A stretch of DNA of 64,000 nucleotides from Ehretia macrophylla (Eukaryota > Streptophyta > Magnoliopsida > Boraginales > Ehretiaceae). The notes under the pieces were generated by a model. That model did no database searches. It saw nothing but the letters and a program-made list of their open reading frames with translations, and had not been told where the DNA came from. The DNA lies in contig CM075781.1 of the NCBI GenBank assembly GCA_037974665.1, positions 32,527,235-32,591,234 of the forward strand, in the 5' to 3' direction. Of this stretch, positions 1 to 9,514 are shown one piece after another. The number at the start of each line of letters is the position of its first letter. The stretch's first letter is position 1. Made by a program: the position numbers and the translations under genes.

Positions 1-1690
1 ATATAATTGAATTTTTAGCCGTTGAAATGTTAAATTGATGTTATATTATTGCTCAGTAGATGCTAAGGATTGATTATATGTGTTTATATCCGTTTTGAAC
101 TGTTATAGCATGAATTTTTATTTTTCGTGTTTTAAAATTGTGTTGTTGGCTATTTGTTGAATAATTGGAGTTGTGGTGGTTGAAATCAATTGCTGTTAGC
201 TTGTAAAAGTTTGTTAAATACGTGGTAGTAATGTTGTAATGCCGAAATTTTGATTGTGAAATCGGTGTGAAAGTCCAAAAATTTTAATCATGATACATTA
301 GGGTTTTAGGGTTGTTGGGCTTGATTTGGATGGATTATGGTTGGTTTTCGAAGGGGCTAATGTTGTTGATTGAGTGGGTGAGTGATAGAAACTGATTTGA
401 AGGTTATCAGATCAGTAGAATGTAAGTTATGACTTTTAGAAGTTTGGGTTGTCTTTCTTTAAAATGTTGAATTATGCCTTTGGTTGTTTGGGTGGTGTTT
501 GAGAGATTGACTTGTGAGTTGTTGATGGTTAGACTAGGGTTTGGTCTTGTGATTAATGCATGATAAGTTGGGTGGCCTACTTTGTCATCTAACTTAGTTG
601 TTTGTTGCTTATTTGACTAGTTGTTGTTATGTTGTTGAAATGATGATTATTGATTGATTATTGATGAGCCGGGAGATAGGCAACCTACTTTGTTGACCTC
701 CTGTGATAATTGTTTATTGATGAGCCGGGAGATAGTCAACTTGATATATTGTCCTCCTGAGATATGATTGATTATTATTATTGTCATGAGTCTTGGTATG
801 TGTGTGCCACCTCTCGGGTAGCGTCGGGCTGTCGGGTTGAAAACGACATGACTATCATAGGCTACCCCAAGCTCGCATGGGCGGAGGTGCCATGGAGGGA
901 GGGGCTAGTGAGGTACCTCAAGTGCGTGAGTAATAAGGAGTTATAAGAAGAACGGTTGAGAACGTGATGGCATTTGCAGCTACACCAACTAGAGTATCAT
1001 TTATTGATTGGTCATTATAATTAATGTGCTTATATTGTTATTGATGATTATTGTGTGTTTACTGCTCGAAGGATGATTTTCAAGGAGTATAGAAAATACT
1101 GTTAGAGATCTATCGAATCCTCATTGGGCTTGTTTTATATAAGCTCACTCTCAATTATTGCATGCATACAGGTGTTACCGATCCAGATTACGGGTACGTG
1201 CCTCCAGAAGAGGATAATGTGCCATATGTGGACGAGTCCCATGTGCCAGAGTCTTGTCCTTGATATCTAATGTTGTACTCTTTTGTTATCTTGTATATTA
1301 AAACTAGTTGGTTTGTATTTACTTAGAAGTTTATGATGTATAAGATGTTGTAAAGATAATGGATTAAATGTTGCTAGTTTGGTGGTCTTGCTTTGGAATA
1401 TGATTAGGCTACTAGATTGGTTATAATCTATTTTGGAAATGTATGTTATATCGTAAATGTATGATGTTGGAACGGAGATGTATAACCTATGGATGCAATG
1501 ATAAAAGAATGTTTATTGTATATAGTGGTTGTGTTGTTTAATTGTTGAATTGTTGAATTGTTGTGGAGTTGGTTGTATGAGTTACGAAGAGGTTGGTTTA
1601 GAGCCTCGATGTCCTAATTATTGTTGTTATACTGCCAAAATTCTGTTGCGTCCTGACTGATCGTAGGAGGTGTCGAGTTGGGGCGTTACA
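1..1690 (+). repeat. Gypsy-A 5' LTR (3' portion only)
   Basis: It matches the Gypsy-A 3' LTR (16574-19566, without the TRIM) and ends in GGGCGTTACA directly before the PBS. About 0.8 kb of the LTR start is missing at the window edge. It contains two imperfect 56-bp repeats from about 664 and 720 (GAGCCGGGAGATAG core), a short AGTAT/ATACT inverted repeat at 1086-1100, a TATATAA box near 1136, and the conserved 31-codon frame at 1171-1263. Confidence 0.93.
1171..1263 (+). other. Conserved 31-codon open frame in the LTR after an acceptor-like AG
   Basis: Directly after TGCATACAG an open frame begins G-V-T-D-P-D-Y and ends Y-V-D-E-S-H-V-P-E-S-C-P-stop. The same frame, length and stop occur at 3933-4025, 11403-11495, 18546-18638 and 56791-56883 (plus), and at 24967-24875 and 32457-32365 (minus). 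No copy has an indel or premature stop. No ATG starts it, so it would need splicing or fusion to be read. Whether it is translated is unknown. Confidence 0.5.
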
Positions 1691-1695
1691 TTATG

Positions 1696-1707
1696 TGGTA
1701 TCAGAGC
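1696..1707 (+). promoter_or_regulatory. Gypsy-A primer-binding site (tRNA-iMet)
   Basis: TGGTATCAGAGC lies 5 bases after the LTR end and complements the 3' end of initiator tRNA-Met. The leader that follows (1708-1966) has no gene and is rich in degenerate GTGATTA/ATGTGATT repeats, also present in the leaders of Gypsy-B and Gypsy-D. Confidence 0.95.
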
Positions 1708-1966
1708 TTATGTTTAGTTGTTAGCCGGGGTATTATCAGAATGTGGGTAATGGTCTTAGCATGAAAGTATGTATGAAGTGAAAGAAAAGTGAAATATGTA
1801 TTAATATGATTAAGTGATTAAATAATTACGTGATTTAGTGACTATGTGATTATGTGATTGATACTTAAGTGATTTATGTGCTTTATGTGTGTTGTTGTTT
1901 ATGTGCTAATAACTGTCTATAGCCTGTCTAAGTGTTATAACCTGTGCTAACTCTTTGATTAGTAGA

Positions 1967-2002
1967 ATGGCTGGTAGACCAAGAACCAGAGGTAGGCCTG
2001 AG
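1967..2002 (+). pseudogene. gag: Gypsy-A gag, first 12 codons
   Basis: The ATG at 1967 begins a basic start (M-A-G-R-P-R-T-R-G-R-P-E) shared with the other gag copies in the window. The frame is cut by Gypsy-B after codon 12 and resumes at 11939 as V-V-D-E once one CTGAG duplication is removed. The short open run upstream in the leader is not needed, because the homologous elements share this ATG. Confidence 0.9.
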
Positions 2003-4462
2003 TGTGAGACCCCATATTTTGCTTTATCTCGATTTGCGTGTTTTACCTCGTTTTGTGTGAATTGACCTGTTTATGTGCTATATAACTTAGAATGTGATAA
2101 TTATGTGATTAATACTCCTAATACATGCTAAGTGTGCATTCATGAAATTTTCATAAAAAATGGAATCAGAAATTTTATCGTCGATTTTGGTAAATAGTAT
2201 TTTTGAACACCTGTCCGCTAAAATTTTTACAGGGGTGTTTTAAACGTTTTAAAACCTAGTCCTCAAGTATTAATAGACCCGTGTTTGATTAAAACGGATT
2301 TGGAATTGGTTTTGAAATTTTAAAGATTTTTACACTTTCTTTTGCAAGAAAACGAGTTTTAAGCCAATTCGGGTGAAACTATTTTAATGTAACATTCTTT
2401 TTCACCTAAAATATAATGTCTAGAATTAGTTTAAGTGTTAAATTAATAGTTGAGCAAGAAATACTCAAGAAATGAATTAAAAGAGTAGAAAAACAATTAA
2501 AGGACTAAATAAACTAACATTGACCATTTTAATAAGTTTGACCTTTAGCTTATATGCATCAACACACATAAAACACACTCATCAACACACACAAAGGGCC
2601 GAGAGGTTCAAGGGAGAAAAAGAGAAAGAATTTTCAAGGTTTTTAAATCAATTTTTCATAGAAAAATCTAGTTTTTGTCCGTAGAACTTTGTGCCGAATT
2701 GGATTCGCTTGTTGGGCATGCATTGCACGCATATCTAGTCTTGTATCGCATCAAAGGTGAGAGAAAAATTCTAGATCTCAAAACTCATTTTTTATGTTTT
2801 TGCTCATAACTGCATTTTGAACCGTTAGAATGTTAATTTGAAGTTATATTATTGATCAGTGCGTGCTAGGGATTGTTTATGTGTATTACTACGAGATTTG
2901 AGCCATTGTAGCGAAATTATTTATTTTCGGGTATTTAAAGTTGATAGATTGGCTATTTGAGGATTATCTTGAGTTGTTGTGGTTGGAATCGATTGGCGTC
3001 GATTTTTAAAAGTTTGTTAATTACGTGGTAACGCCGTTATAATGCCGAATTTTCGATTGCGATGTTTGGGTGAAAATCCAAAAATTTCAGCCTAGGTGCA
3101 TTGAGGTTATAGGGTTGTTGGGCTTGATTTTGATGTGTCTTGGTTGGTTTCCGAGAGGGCTAAAGTAGTTGATTGAATGGGTAAGTGTTTGAAACTGATT
3201 TGGAGTTGTTTGGATTAGTAGAATGTAAGATACGATTATTTGAAGTTTAGATTGTCTTTCTTTAAATTGTTGAATTGAGCCTTTAGATGATTGGGTAGTG
3301 TTTGAGTGATTGAATTGTGAGTTGTTGATGGTTAGACTAGGGTTAGATTACGTGTTTAATGCATGTTAAGTTGGATGGCCTACTTTGTCATCTAACTTAG
3401 TTATTTGTTGTTTAATTGATTACTTAATGTTATATTGATGATAATTGATGATTATTGATGATTATTGGTGATTATTGATTGATGATTAATGAACCGGGAG
3501 ATAGGAAATTCTGCTAGGTTGTCCTCCTGTGAATGATGTTTATTATTATTGTTGAGTCTTGGTATGTGTGTGCCACCCTCGGGCAGCGTCGGGCTGTTGG
3601 GTTGATAACGGCATGACTACCAGAGACTACCTCCAGCTCGCATGACGGAGGTGTCATGGAGGGAGAGGCTAGTGAGGTACCTCGGGTGCGTGAGTAATGT
3701 GGAGTTATAAGAAGAATGGTTGAGATCGTGATGGCGTATGGAGCTACACCAAATTGAGTATCCTTTATTGATTGGTCATTATAGTTATGTGTTTATATTG
3801 TATTGATGTTTAATTGCGTGTTTACTGCTCAAAGGATTATTTCCAAGGAGTATAGTAAATACTGTTAGAGATCTATCGGATCCTCACTGAGCTTGTTTAT
3901 ATAAGCTCACTCTCTATTATTGCATGCATACAGGTGTCCTTTCGCAAGATTACGGGAACGTGCCTCCAGAAGGGGATAATGTGCCTTACGTGGACGAGTT
4001 CTATGTGCCAGAGTCTTGTCCTTGATGCTTGAGATGTTGTACACTCTATTATCTTGTATATTAAACCAGTTGTCTTTTATTTACCTTGTAGTTTATGATG
4101 TATAAGTTGTAGTAAGATAATGAACAAAATGATGTTAACTTAGTTGTCTTTCTTTTGTTATGATCAAGGTTGCTAAGTTAGTTTATAATCTATTTTGATA
4201 TGTATGTTAAAGTTAATGTATTATGTTAGAACGGAGGCGTCTAACTATGAATTGATTGTCTAAGAATGATTATTGTATAATATGGTTATGTTGTATGTTG
4301 TAATGGTATTGAGGAATTGATTGTTGTTTGGTTGAGGAGTTTGATTGTATGGTGTTTTTAGAGGTTGGTTTAGAGCCTCGGTGTTTTAATTACTTTCGTT
4401 ATACTGTCGAAATTCCGTTGCGGCCTGACTAATTATAGGTGGGGTCGAGTTGGGGCGTGACA
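2003..4462 (+). repeat. Gypsy-B 5' LTR
   Basis: Starts TGTGAGACCCC and ends GGGGCGTGACA. It has a TATATAA box near 3900, the conserved acceptor-like CATACAG, and the 31-codon frame at 3933-4025. A run of GATGATTATTGATTATT-type simple repeats occupies about 3430-3490. No protein gene is present. Confidence 0.95.
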
Positions 4463-4468
4463 TTTATG

Positions 4469-4480
4469 TGCTATCAGAGG
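4469..4480 (+). promoter_or_regulatory. Gypsy-B primer-binding site, decayed
   Basis: TGCTATCAGAGG lies where TGGTATCAGAGC is expected, with two mismatches to the initiator tRNA-Met complement. The leader to 4748 holds GTGATT-type repeats and no gene. Confidence 0.85.
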
Positions 4481-4748
4481 GCATGTTAGCTGTCAACCGG
4501 GGTATTATCAGAATGTGGGTAATGGTCTTAGCATGAAAGTGTGTATGAAGTGAAAGAAAAATGAACTATGTGTTAATATGGTTAAGTGATTAAGTGATTT
4601 AGTGCTTATGTGATTATGTGATCAATTTGTTTATGTGATTGATACTTAAGTGATTTATGTACTTTATATGAGTTTGTTGCTTATGTGTTAATAGTTGTTC
4701 ATAGTTTGCTTATTTGCTATAACCTGTGCTAACTCTTTGATTAGTAGA

Positions 4749-6017
4749 ATGACGGGTAGATTGAGGACCACAGGTAGGCTTGAGATGACTAATGAGGTTC
4801 CAAGAAATGTGGCACCAGGCCAAGTTAGGGATGATGATCGTATAGGTGCAGCTTTTGATAGGATGAACGAGATCATGGCCAGTCAGGCACAGTTACTGGC
4901 AGGGCAGGCTGCCCAAAATCAGGCATTGCAGAATCAGTTATTGAACTCACAGGGTGGGTACCTCGGTCGTGGTACACTGAAAGAGTTTTTAGGGTATTGT
5001 CCACCGCGGTTTCAGGGGGAGCCAGACGATCGGAAAGCTGAGGCGTGGATTAGCAAGGTGGAGAAGATTTTTGACCCTCTTGATTATACCGATGAGCAGA
5101 AGGTCACCTTTGTCGTGTACTTGCTGGATGATGAGGCAGAAGAATGGTGGCGCATGGTGAAAACTAGCTGGGAGACTCAGGGTATTCCGTATGTTTGGGA
5201 TACCTTTTTGTTAGTTTTCTGGGCAAAGTATGTCCCGAGGATCACGAGGGAGCGGAGAGAGGCAGAGTTTCTAGCCTTAGTGCAAGGAGATGCTTCAGTG
5301 GCTCAGTATGTGGCCACTTTCACTAGGTTGTCCCAGTATGCACCAGAGTATGTGGCTGACAAGGAACGTAAGACTCGTAGGTTCATGTTGGGGTTGAGGC
5401 CCGAGATTCAGGATGCGATGGCCCTGAATCGGTATGATATACTTACGGAGGCCTTTGATGCAGCTTCTAGACTGGAGAAGAGAAAGGGGGAACAGATTGT
5501 ATCTAGCCAGCCTAGCAAGAGGCCCTTCCAGCCACAGGGTCAGCAGGGAGTGTATAGGCCTTCAGTACAGTAGGGTGTATATAGGCCGCCAGCTCAGCAG
5601 GGTTCTTTCAGGCCACAGGGTCAACAGAGTTATTATCGACCTCAGTTTCAGCAGGGGTCTTATCAGATTCAGTCCCAGTACAGGCTAGCCCAGTCTCAGG
5701 GTCAATATAGGCCTAGTTTTGTTAGACCTCAGCAGCAGGCTGGTACAACTACTTCTTCAGCTTCCAGTTCTTCCAGGGGCAGTGTCAGTGCATCATCACC
5801 GCAATGTACTTACTGCAAGCGCTAGGGCCATGTGGAGTCCGACTGCAGGGTGAAGTGCGAGGCTTGTTTGGGTTGCGGTAGCAATCAGCATAGGGCGAGG
5901 GATTGCCCTAGATATCAAAGGACTGAGGGTCAGGCAGCGACTCAGGGTTATTAGGGTCGACCTACGGGCAGTGCACCTCAGCAGTAGCGGGTTCAGGCTC
6001 GAGTTTACGCAGTTGAC
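4749..6017 (+). pseudogene. gag: Gypsy-B gag (capsid, Gln/Tyr-rich linker, zinc knuckles)
   Basis: Structural polyprotein of the retrotransposon particle. The start at 4749 (M-T-G-R-L-R-T) matches the start in the other copies; an open run from 4695 is only upstream leader. About 275 codons are open and cover the retrotransposon gag domain (F-L-G-Y-C-P-P-R-F-Q-G, E-E-W-W, R-R-E-A-E-F motifs). A linker of repeated Y-R-P-x-x-Q-Q-G units follows. Then come two CCHC knuckles, the first degraded by a stop (C-T-Y-C-K-R-stop-G-H). Stops at 5571, 5823, 5952 and 5985 are all CAG/CAA to TAG when compared with sister copies. Gag continues in frame into protease, so this family uses a single Gag-Pol frame. 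Confidence 0.9.
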
Positions 6018-6668
6018 TTGGAGGAGATGCCTGAGAAAATTGCAGTTGTGGAAGGTAACTTCCTTATACTTGACCGACTTGTTAAAGTGTTGATTGATTC
6101 TGGTGCTACGCATTCTTTCATTACTCCTGCTTGTGTGCAACGTGTTAATGTGCAACCTAAAAGATTGCCTTATGTGGTTGAGATTAGTACCTATTTGACT
6201 GATAAGTATATTACTGGCTTAGTGTGTAAGGATTGTATAATACATGTTAAGGGGTATAATTTTCATTCGGACCTTATCTTATTTCCTATCAGGGGGTATG
6301 ATGTTATCTTGGGTATGGATTGGCTATCTAAGTATGATGCCCAGTTGAACTGTAGAATGAAGGTAGTACAGTTTCGTTTGCAAGATCAGCCAATAGTTGA
6401 GGTAGTAGGGAACCGGGGTGGTAAGACGAATTTTGTTATCTCAGCAACTAAAGCCGTTAAGTTGGTGAGTAAGGGGTGTTCGGGTTATCTAGCTTATTTG
6501 ATCAACAAGCCATCTGATAACCTACAGCTGGAGGAAGTTCCTATTATTCAGGAATATCCTAATGTATTTCCCGAGGAGTTGCCAGGGTTACCGCCAGAGA
6601 GAGATGTGGAGTTCCCGGTACTCAACCTATTTCTAAATCAGCGTACCAAATGGCACCAGCTGAGTTGA
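6018..6668 (+). pseudogene. pol: Gypsy-B aspartic protease and protease-RT linker
   Basis: Retroviral-type aspartic protease that would release Gag and Pol products. The active-site motif D-S-G-A-T-H-S-F-I is intact, and the flap/C-terminal motif G-Y-D-V-I-L-G-M-D-W-L follows. The linker ends with the [11 protein letters not shown] motif that precedes RT in this superfamily. At about 6611 a 16-bp deletion relative to Gypsy-A (13733 onward) shifts the frame, so the last residues before 6668 are not the family sequence. The upstream stop at 5985 separates it from gag. Confidence 0.92.
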
Positions 6669-7939
6669 AGGAGTTGAAAACTCAGTTGCAGGAGTTAATA
6701 GAGAACAGTTTCATTTAGCAGAGTTCTTCACCTTAGGGAGCACCTGTTTTATTTGTGAAGAAGAAGGATGGTACCTTGAGGTTATGCATTGACTATCATG
6801 GTTTGAATCAGGTGACCATCAAGAACAAGTATCCTTTGCCACTGATTGATGAGTTGTTTGATCAACTTCAGGGAGCCAAAGTCTACTCTAAGTTTGACTT
6901 GAGGCAGGGGTATTATCAGCTTCGGATTCGCACGGAGGATGTTCCAAAGTCTGCCTTCAGGACTCGGTACGGGCATTATGAGTTTGTAGTTATGCCCTTT
7001 GGATTAACTAATGCACCGACAGCATTCATGGACCTTATGCATCGGGTTTTTCAGCCATACTTGGACCAGTTCGTGGTTATCTTTATTGATGATATCTTGG
7101 TTTATTCTAAGTCTGAATTGGAGCACGAGCAACATCTACGGCTTGTCTTACAAAAGTTGCAGGAGCATCAGTTGTATGCGAAGTTTAGCAAATGTGAATT
7201 TTGGCTGCAACGCATATCCTTTCTTGGTCATGTTATCACACAGAGTGGTATTTCTATAGATCCCACTAAGATTGAATCGGTGATGTCTTGGAAGCGTCCG
7301 AAGAATGTTTATGAGGTTCGTAGCTTTCTTGGCTTGGCGGGTTATTATCGTAGGTTTGTCAAGGACTTTTCTAAGATTGCAGGGCCACTTTCTAAGATAA
7401 CTCAGAAACAGACTAGCTTTGTTTGGGATGAGAAATGTGAGAGTGGGTTTCAGGAGTTGAAAAAGAGATTGACTACTGCTCCAGTACTTGCTCTACCAGA
7501 GGGGACCGATAATATGGTTATCTACAACGATGCATCCAAGGAGGGCTTGGGATGTGTTCTTATGCAGAATGGTCGGGTTATTGCCTATGCTTCTAGAAAG
7601 TTGAAACCTTATGAGGTGAATTATCCGACTCATGATCTTGAGTTGGCAGTTGTTGTTTTTGGACTGAAAAAGTGGCGTCATTATCTGTGGGGCAGTAAGT
7701 TCAAGATTTTCACTGATCATAAGAGTCTTAAGTATTTATTCTCACAGAAGGAGTTGAATATGCGTCAACGGAGGTGGATGGAACTTCTCAGAGATTATAA
7801 TTGTTCTATCAGCTATCTGCCTAGGAAGACAAATGTTGTAGTTGATGCTCTTAGCCGTAAGGCGAGTGTTTCTTGTTTGGCTATCAAGAAGTGGGACGTT
7901 CTTGAGGAATTCACTTATTGGAGACCGGAGTTGACTTAG
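6669..7939 (+). pseudogene. pol: Gypsy-B reverse transcriptase and RNase H
   Basis: The RT/RNase H body is open from 6755. RT motifs in order: [29 protein letters not shown], and the catalytic F-I-D-D box. The thumb has [11 protein letters not shown]. RNase H carries its acidic residues in Y-N-D-A-S, D-L-E-L-A, F-T-D-H-K-S-L and V-D-A-L-S-R-K; the first motif is usually S-D-A-S. The 5' part is broken by TAG at 6716 (from CAG) and 6734 (from TGG). The frame closes at 7937 by CAG to TAG, just before integrase. Length is normal for the clade. Confidence 0.95.
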
Positions 7940-9514
7940 GTTGGGGTGATGTGTTCACATCTCCGTATTCAACCTTTATTGCTGTCTCAGATAAGAGAAG
8001 CTCAGCAACTTGATGTTAAACTTCAGAAGATCAAGGATCAGATCACGGATGATCAGTCTGACTTCAAATTACACAAGGATGGTATTCTTCGGTTTCGGAA
8101 TAGGGTTTATGTTCCCGATGAACCGGGTTTGAGGCGAGGTATTCTGGAGGAGGCTCATAATTCTATGTACACCATTCATCCTAGTGGAAACAAGATGTAT
8201 TGGGACTTGAAGCAATATTACTGGTGGAATAATATGAAGAGGAAAGTTGCTCAATTCGTGTCTAGATGTTTGACTTGTCAGCGAGTGAAAGCCGAGCATC
8301 AACGACCTGCAGGTTTGCTTCAGCCATTGGCTATACCACAGTGGAAATGAGAGCATATTACGATGGACTTTGTCACTGGTTTGCCTAGAACACCGAGAGG
8401 TAATGATGCAGTTTGGGTTGTCGTGGATCGTTTGACGAAGACAGCTCACTTTATTTCGATGCGGATGGGAGATGAAGTTGCAAAGTTGACGGATCTTTAT
8501 TTGGATCAGGTTGTTAGACTTCACGGGATTCCATCTAGTATTGTCTCCGATCGAGATTCTCGATTTACTTCTCGTTTGTGGGAGAAACTTCAGGAGACTT
8601 TGGGTACTTAGCTGAATTTCAGTACATCGTATCATCCACAGACCGACGGTCAGTCTGAGAAGACTATTCAGATTCTGGAATATATGCTTAGAGCTTGTGT
8701 TCTGGACTTCAGGAAGAACTAGGAGAAACATCTACCACTTGCCGAGTTTTCCTATAACAATAGTTATCAAGCTACTATTGGGATGGCACCTTTTGCAGCT
8801 TTTTACGGTCGTAAGTGCCATTCACCTTTGTATTAGGATGAAGTAGGGGAGATGAAGACGATTGATCCGACTATTATGCCAGAGCTTCTAGAGAAGATTG
8901 AGAATATTCAGTTGATCAGGAAGAGAATGCTTACAGCGTAGAGCAGATTCAAGAGTTATGCTGATAAGCGTCGTCGGGACTTGGAGTTTGCAGTTGGAGA
9001 TCGGGTTTTCTTGAGATTGTCTCCTCATAAGGGGTTTGCTCATTATGGTAAAGGTGGTAAGTTGAGTCTGAGGTTTGTGGGGTCGTTTGAGATTACTGGC
9101 AGAGTTGGTGACTTAGCATATCGGTTGGCTTTACCGGAGAATTTCTCTAATGTCCACGATGTATTTCACGTGTCTAATTTGCGAAAATATAATCCGAATC
9201 CTTCTCATATTCTTGAGCCAGAGCCGTTACAGCTTCGTGAGAATCTGACTTATGATGAGCGGCCGATTCGTATTCTTGATCAGATGGAACGAGAGTTGAG
9301 GTCGAAGAAGATTCCGATGGTCAAGGTGTTGTGGAAGCATCACGGTATCGAGGAAGCTACTTAGGAGAGGCGAGATCAGATGCAGCAGCAGTATCCAGAT
9401 CTTTTCCGTTCAGCAAGTAAGAATTTCAGGGACGAAATTTCTTTAAAGGGGGAGAATGTGAGACCCCATATTTTGCTTTATCTCGATTTGCGTGTTTTAC
9501 CTCGTTTTGCGTGA
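7940..9514 (+). pseudogene. pol: Gypsy-B integrase with chromodomain-like tail
   Basis: DDE integrase that would insert the cDNA. An HHCC zinc-binding domain (H...H near 8155-8180, C-L-T-C-Q near 8270) is followed by the core domain with Asp in T-M-D-F, Asp in S-D-R-D-S-R-F and Glu in G-Q-S-E-K. The C-terminal part has G-D-R-V-F-L-R-L-S-P and V-F-H-V-S-N-L-R-K-Y. The last 45 residues (R-E-L-R-S-K-K-I-P-M-V-K-V-L-W, then W/stop-E) resemble the group II chromodomain of Tekay-type chromoviruses. In-frame stops lie at 8348, 8609, 8720, 8834, 8939 and 9362. Ignoring them, the frame ends at 9514, inside the 3' LTR. Confidence 0.92.
9445..9456 (+). promoter_or_regulatory. Gypsy-B polypurine tract
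   Basis: AAAGGGGGAGAA lies directly before the 3' LTR (TGTGAG), the expected plus-strand primer for reverse transcription. It overlaps the end of the integrase frame. Confidence 0.93.

Noticed and set aside
764..946. Short LTR frame (60 codons), also at 18085-18321
   Set aside because: The homologous block in Gypsy-B, C and D has indels and stops, so it does not look coding. Only the downstream 31-codon block keeps its frame.
8069..8731. Minus-strand open run of 220 codons
   Set aside because: Antisense shadow of the Gypsy-B integrase; equivalents at 15203-15466 and 28036-28323 are shorter and differ in extent.
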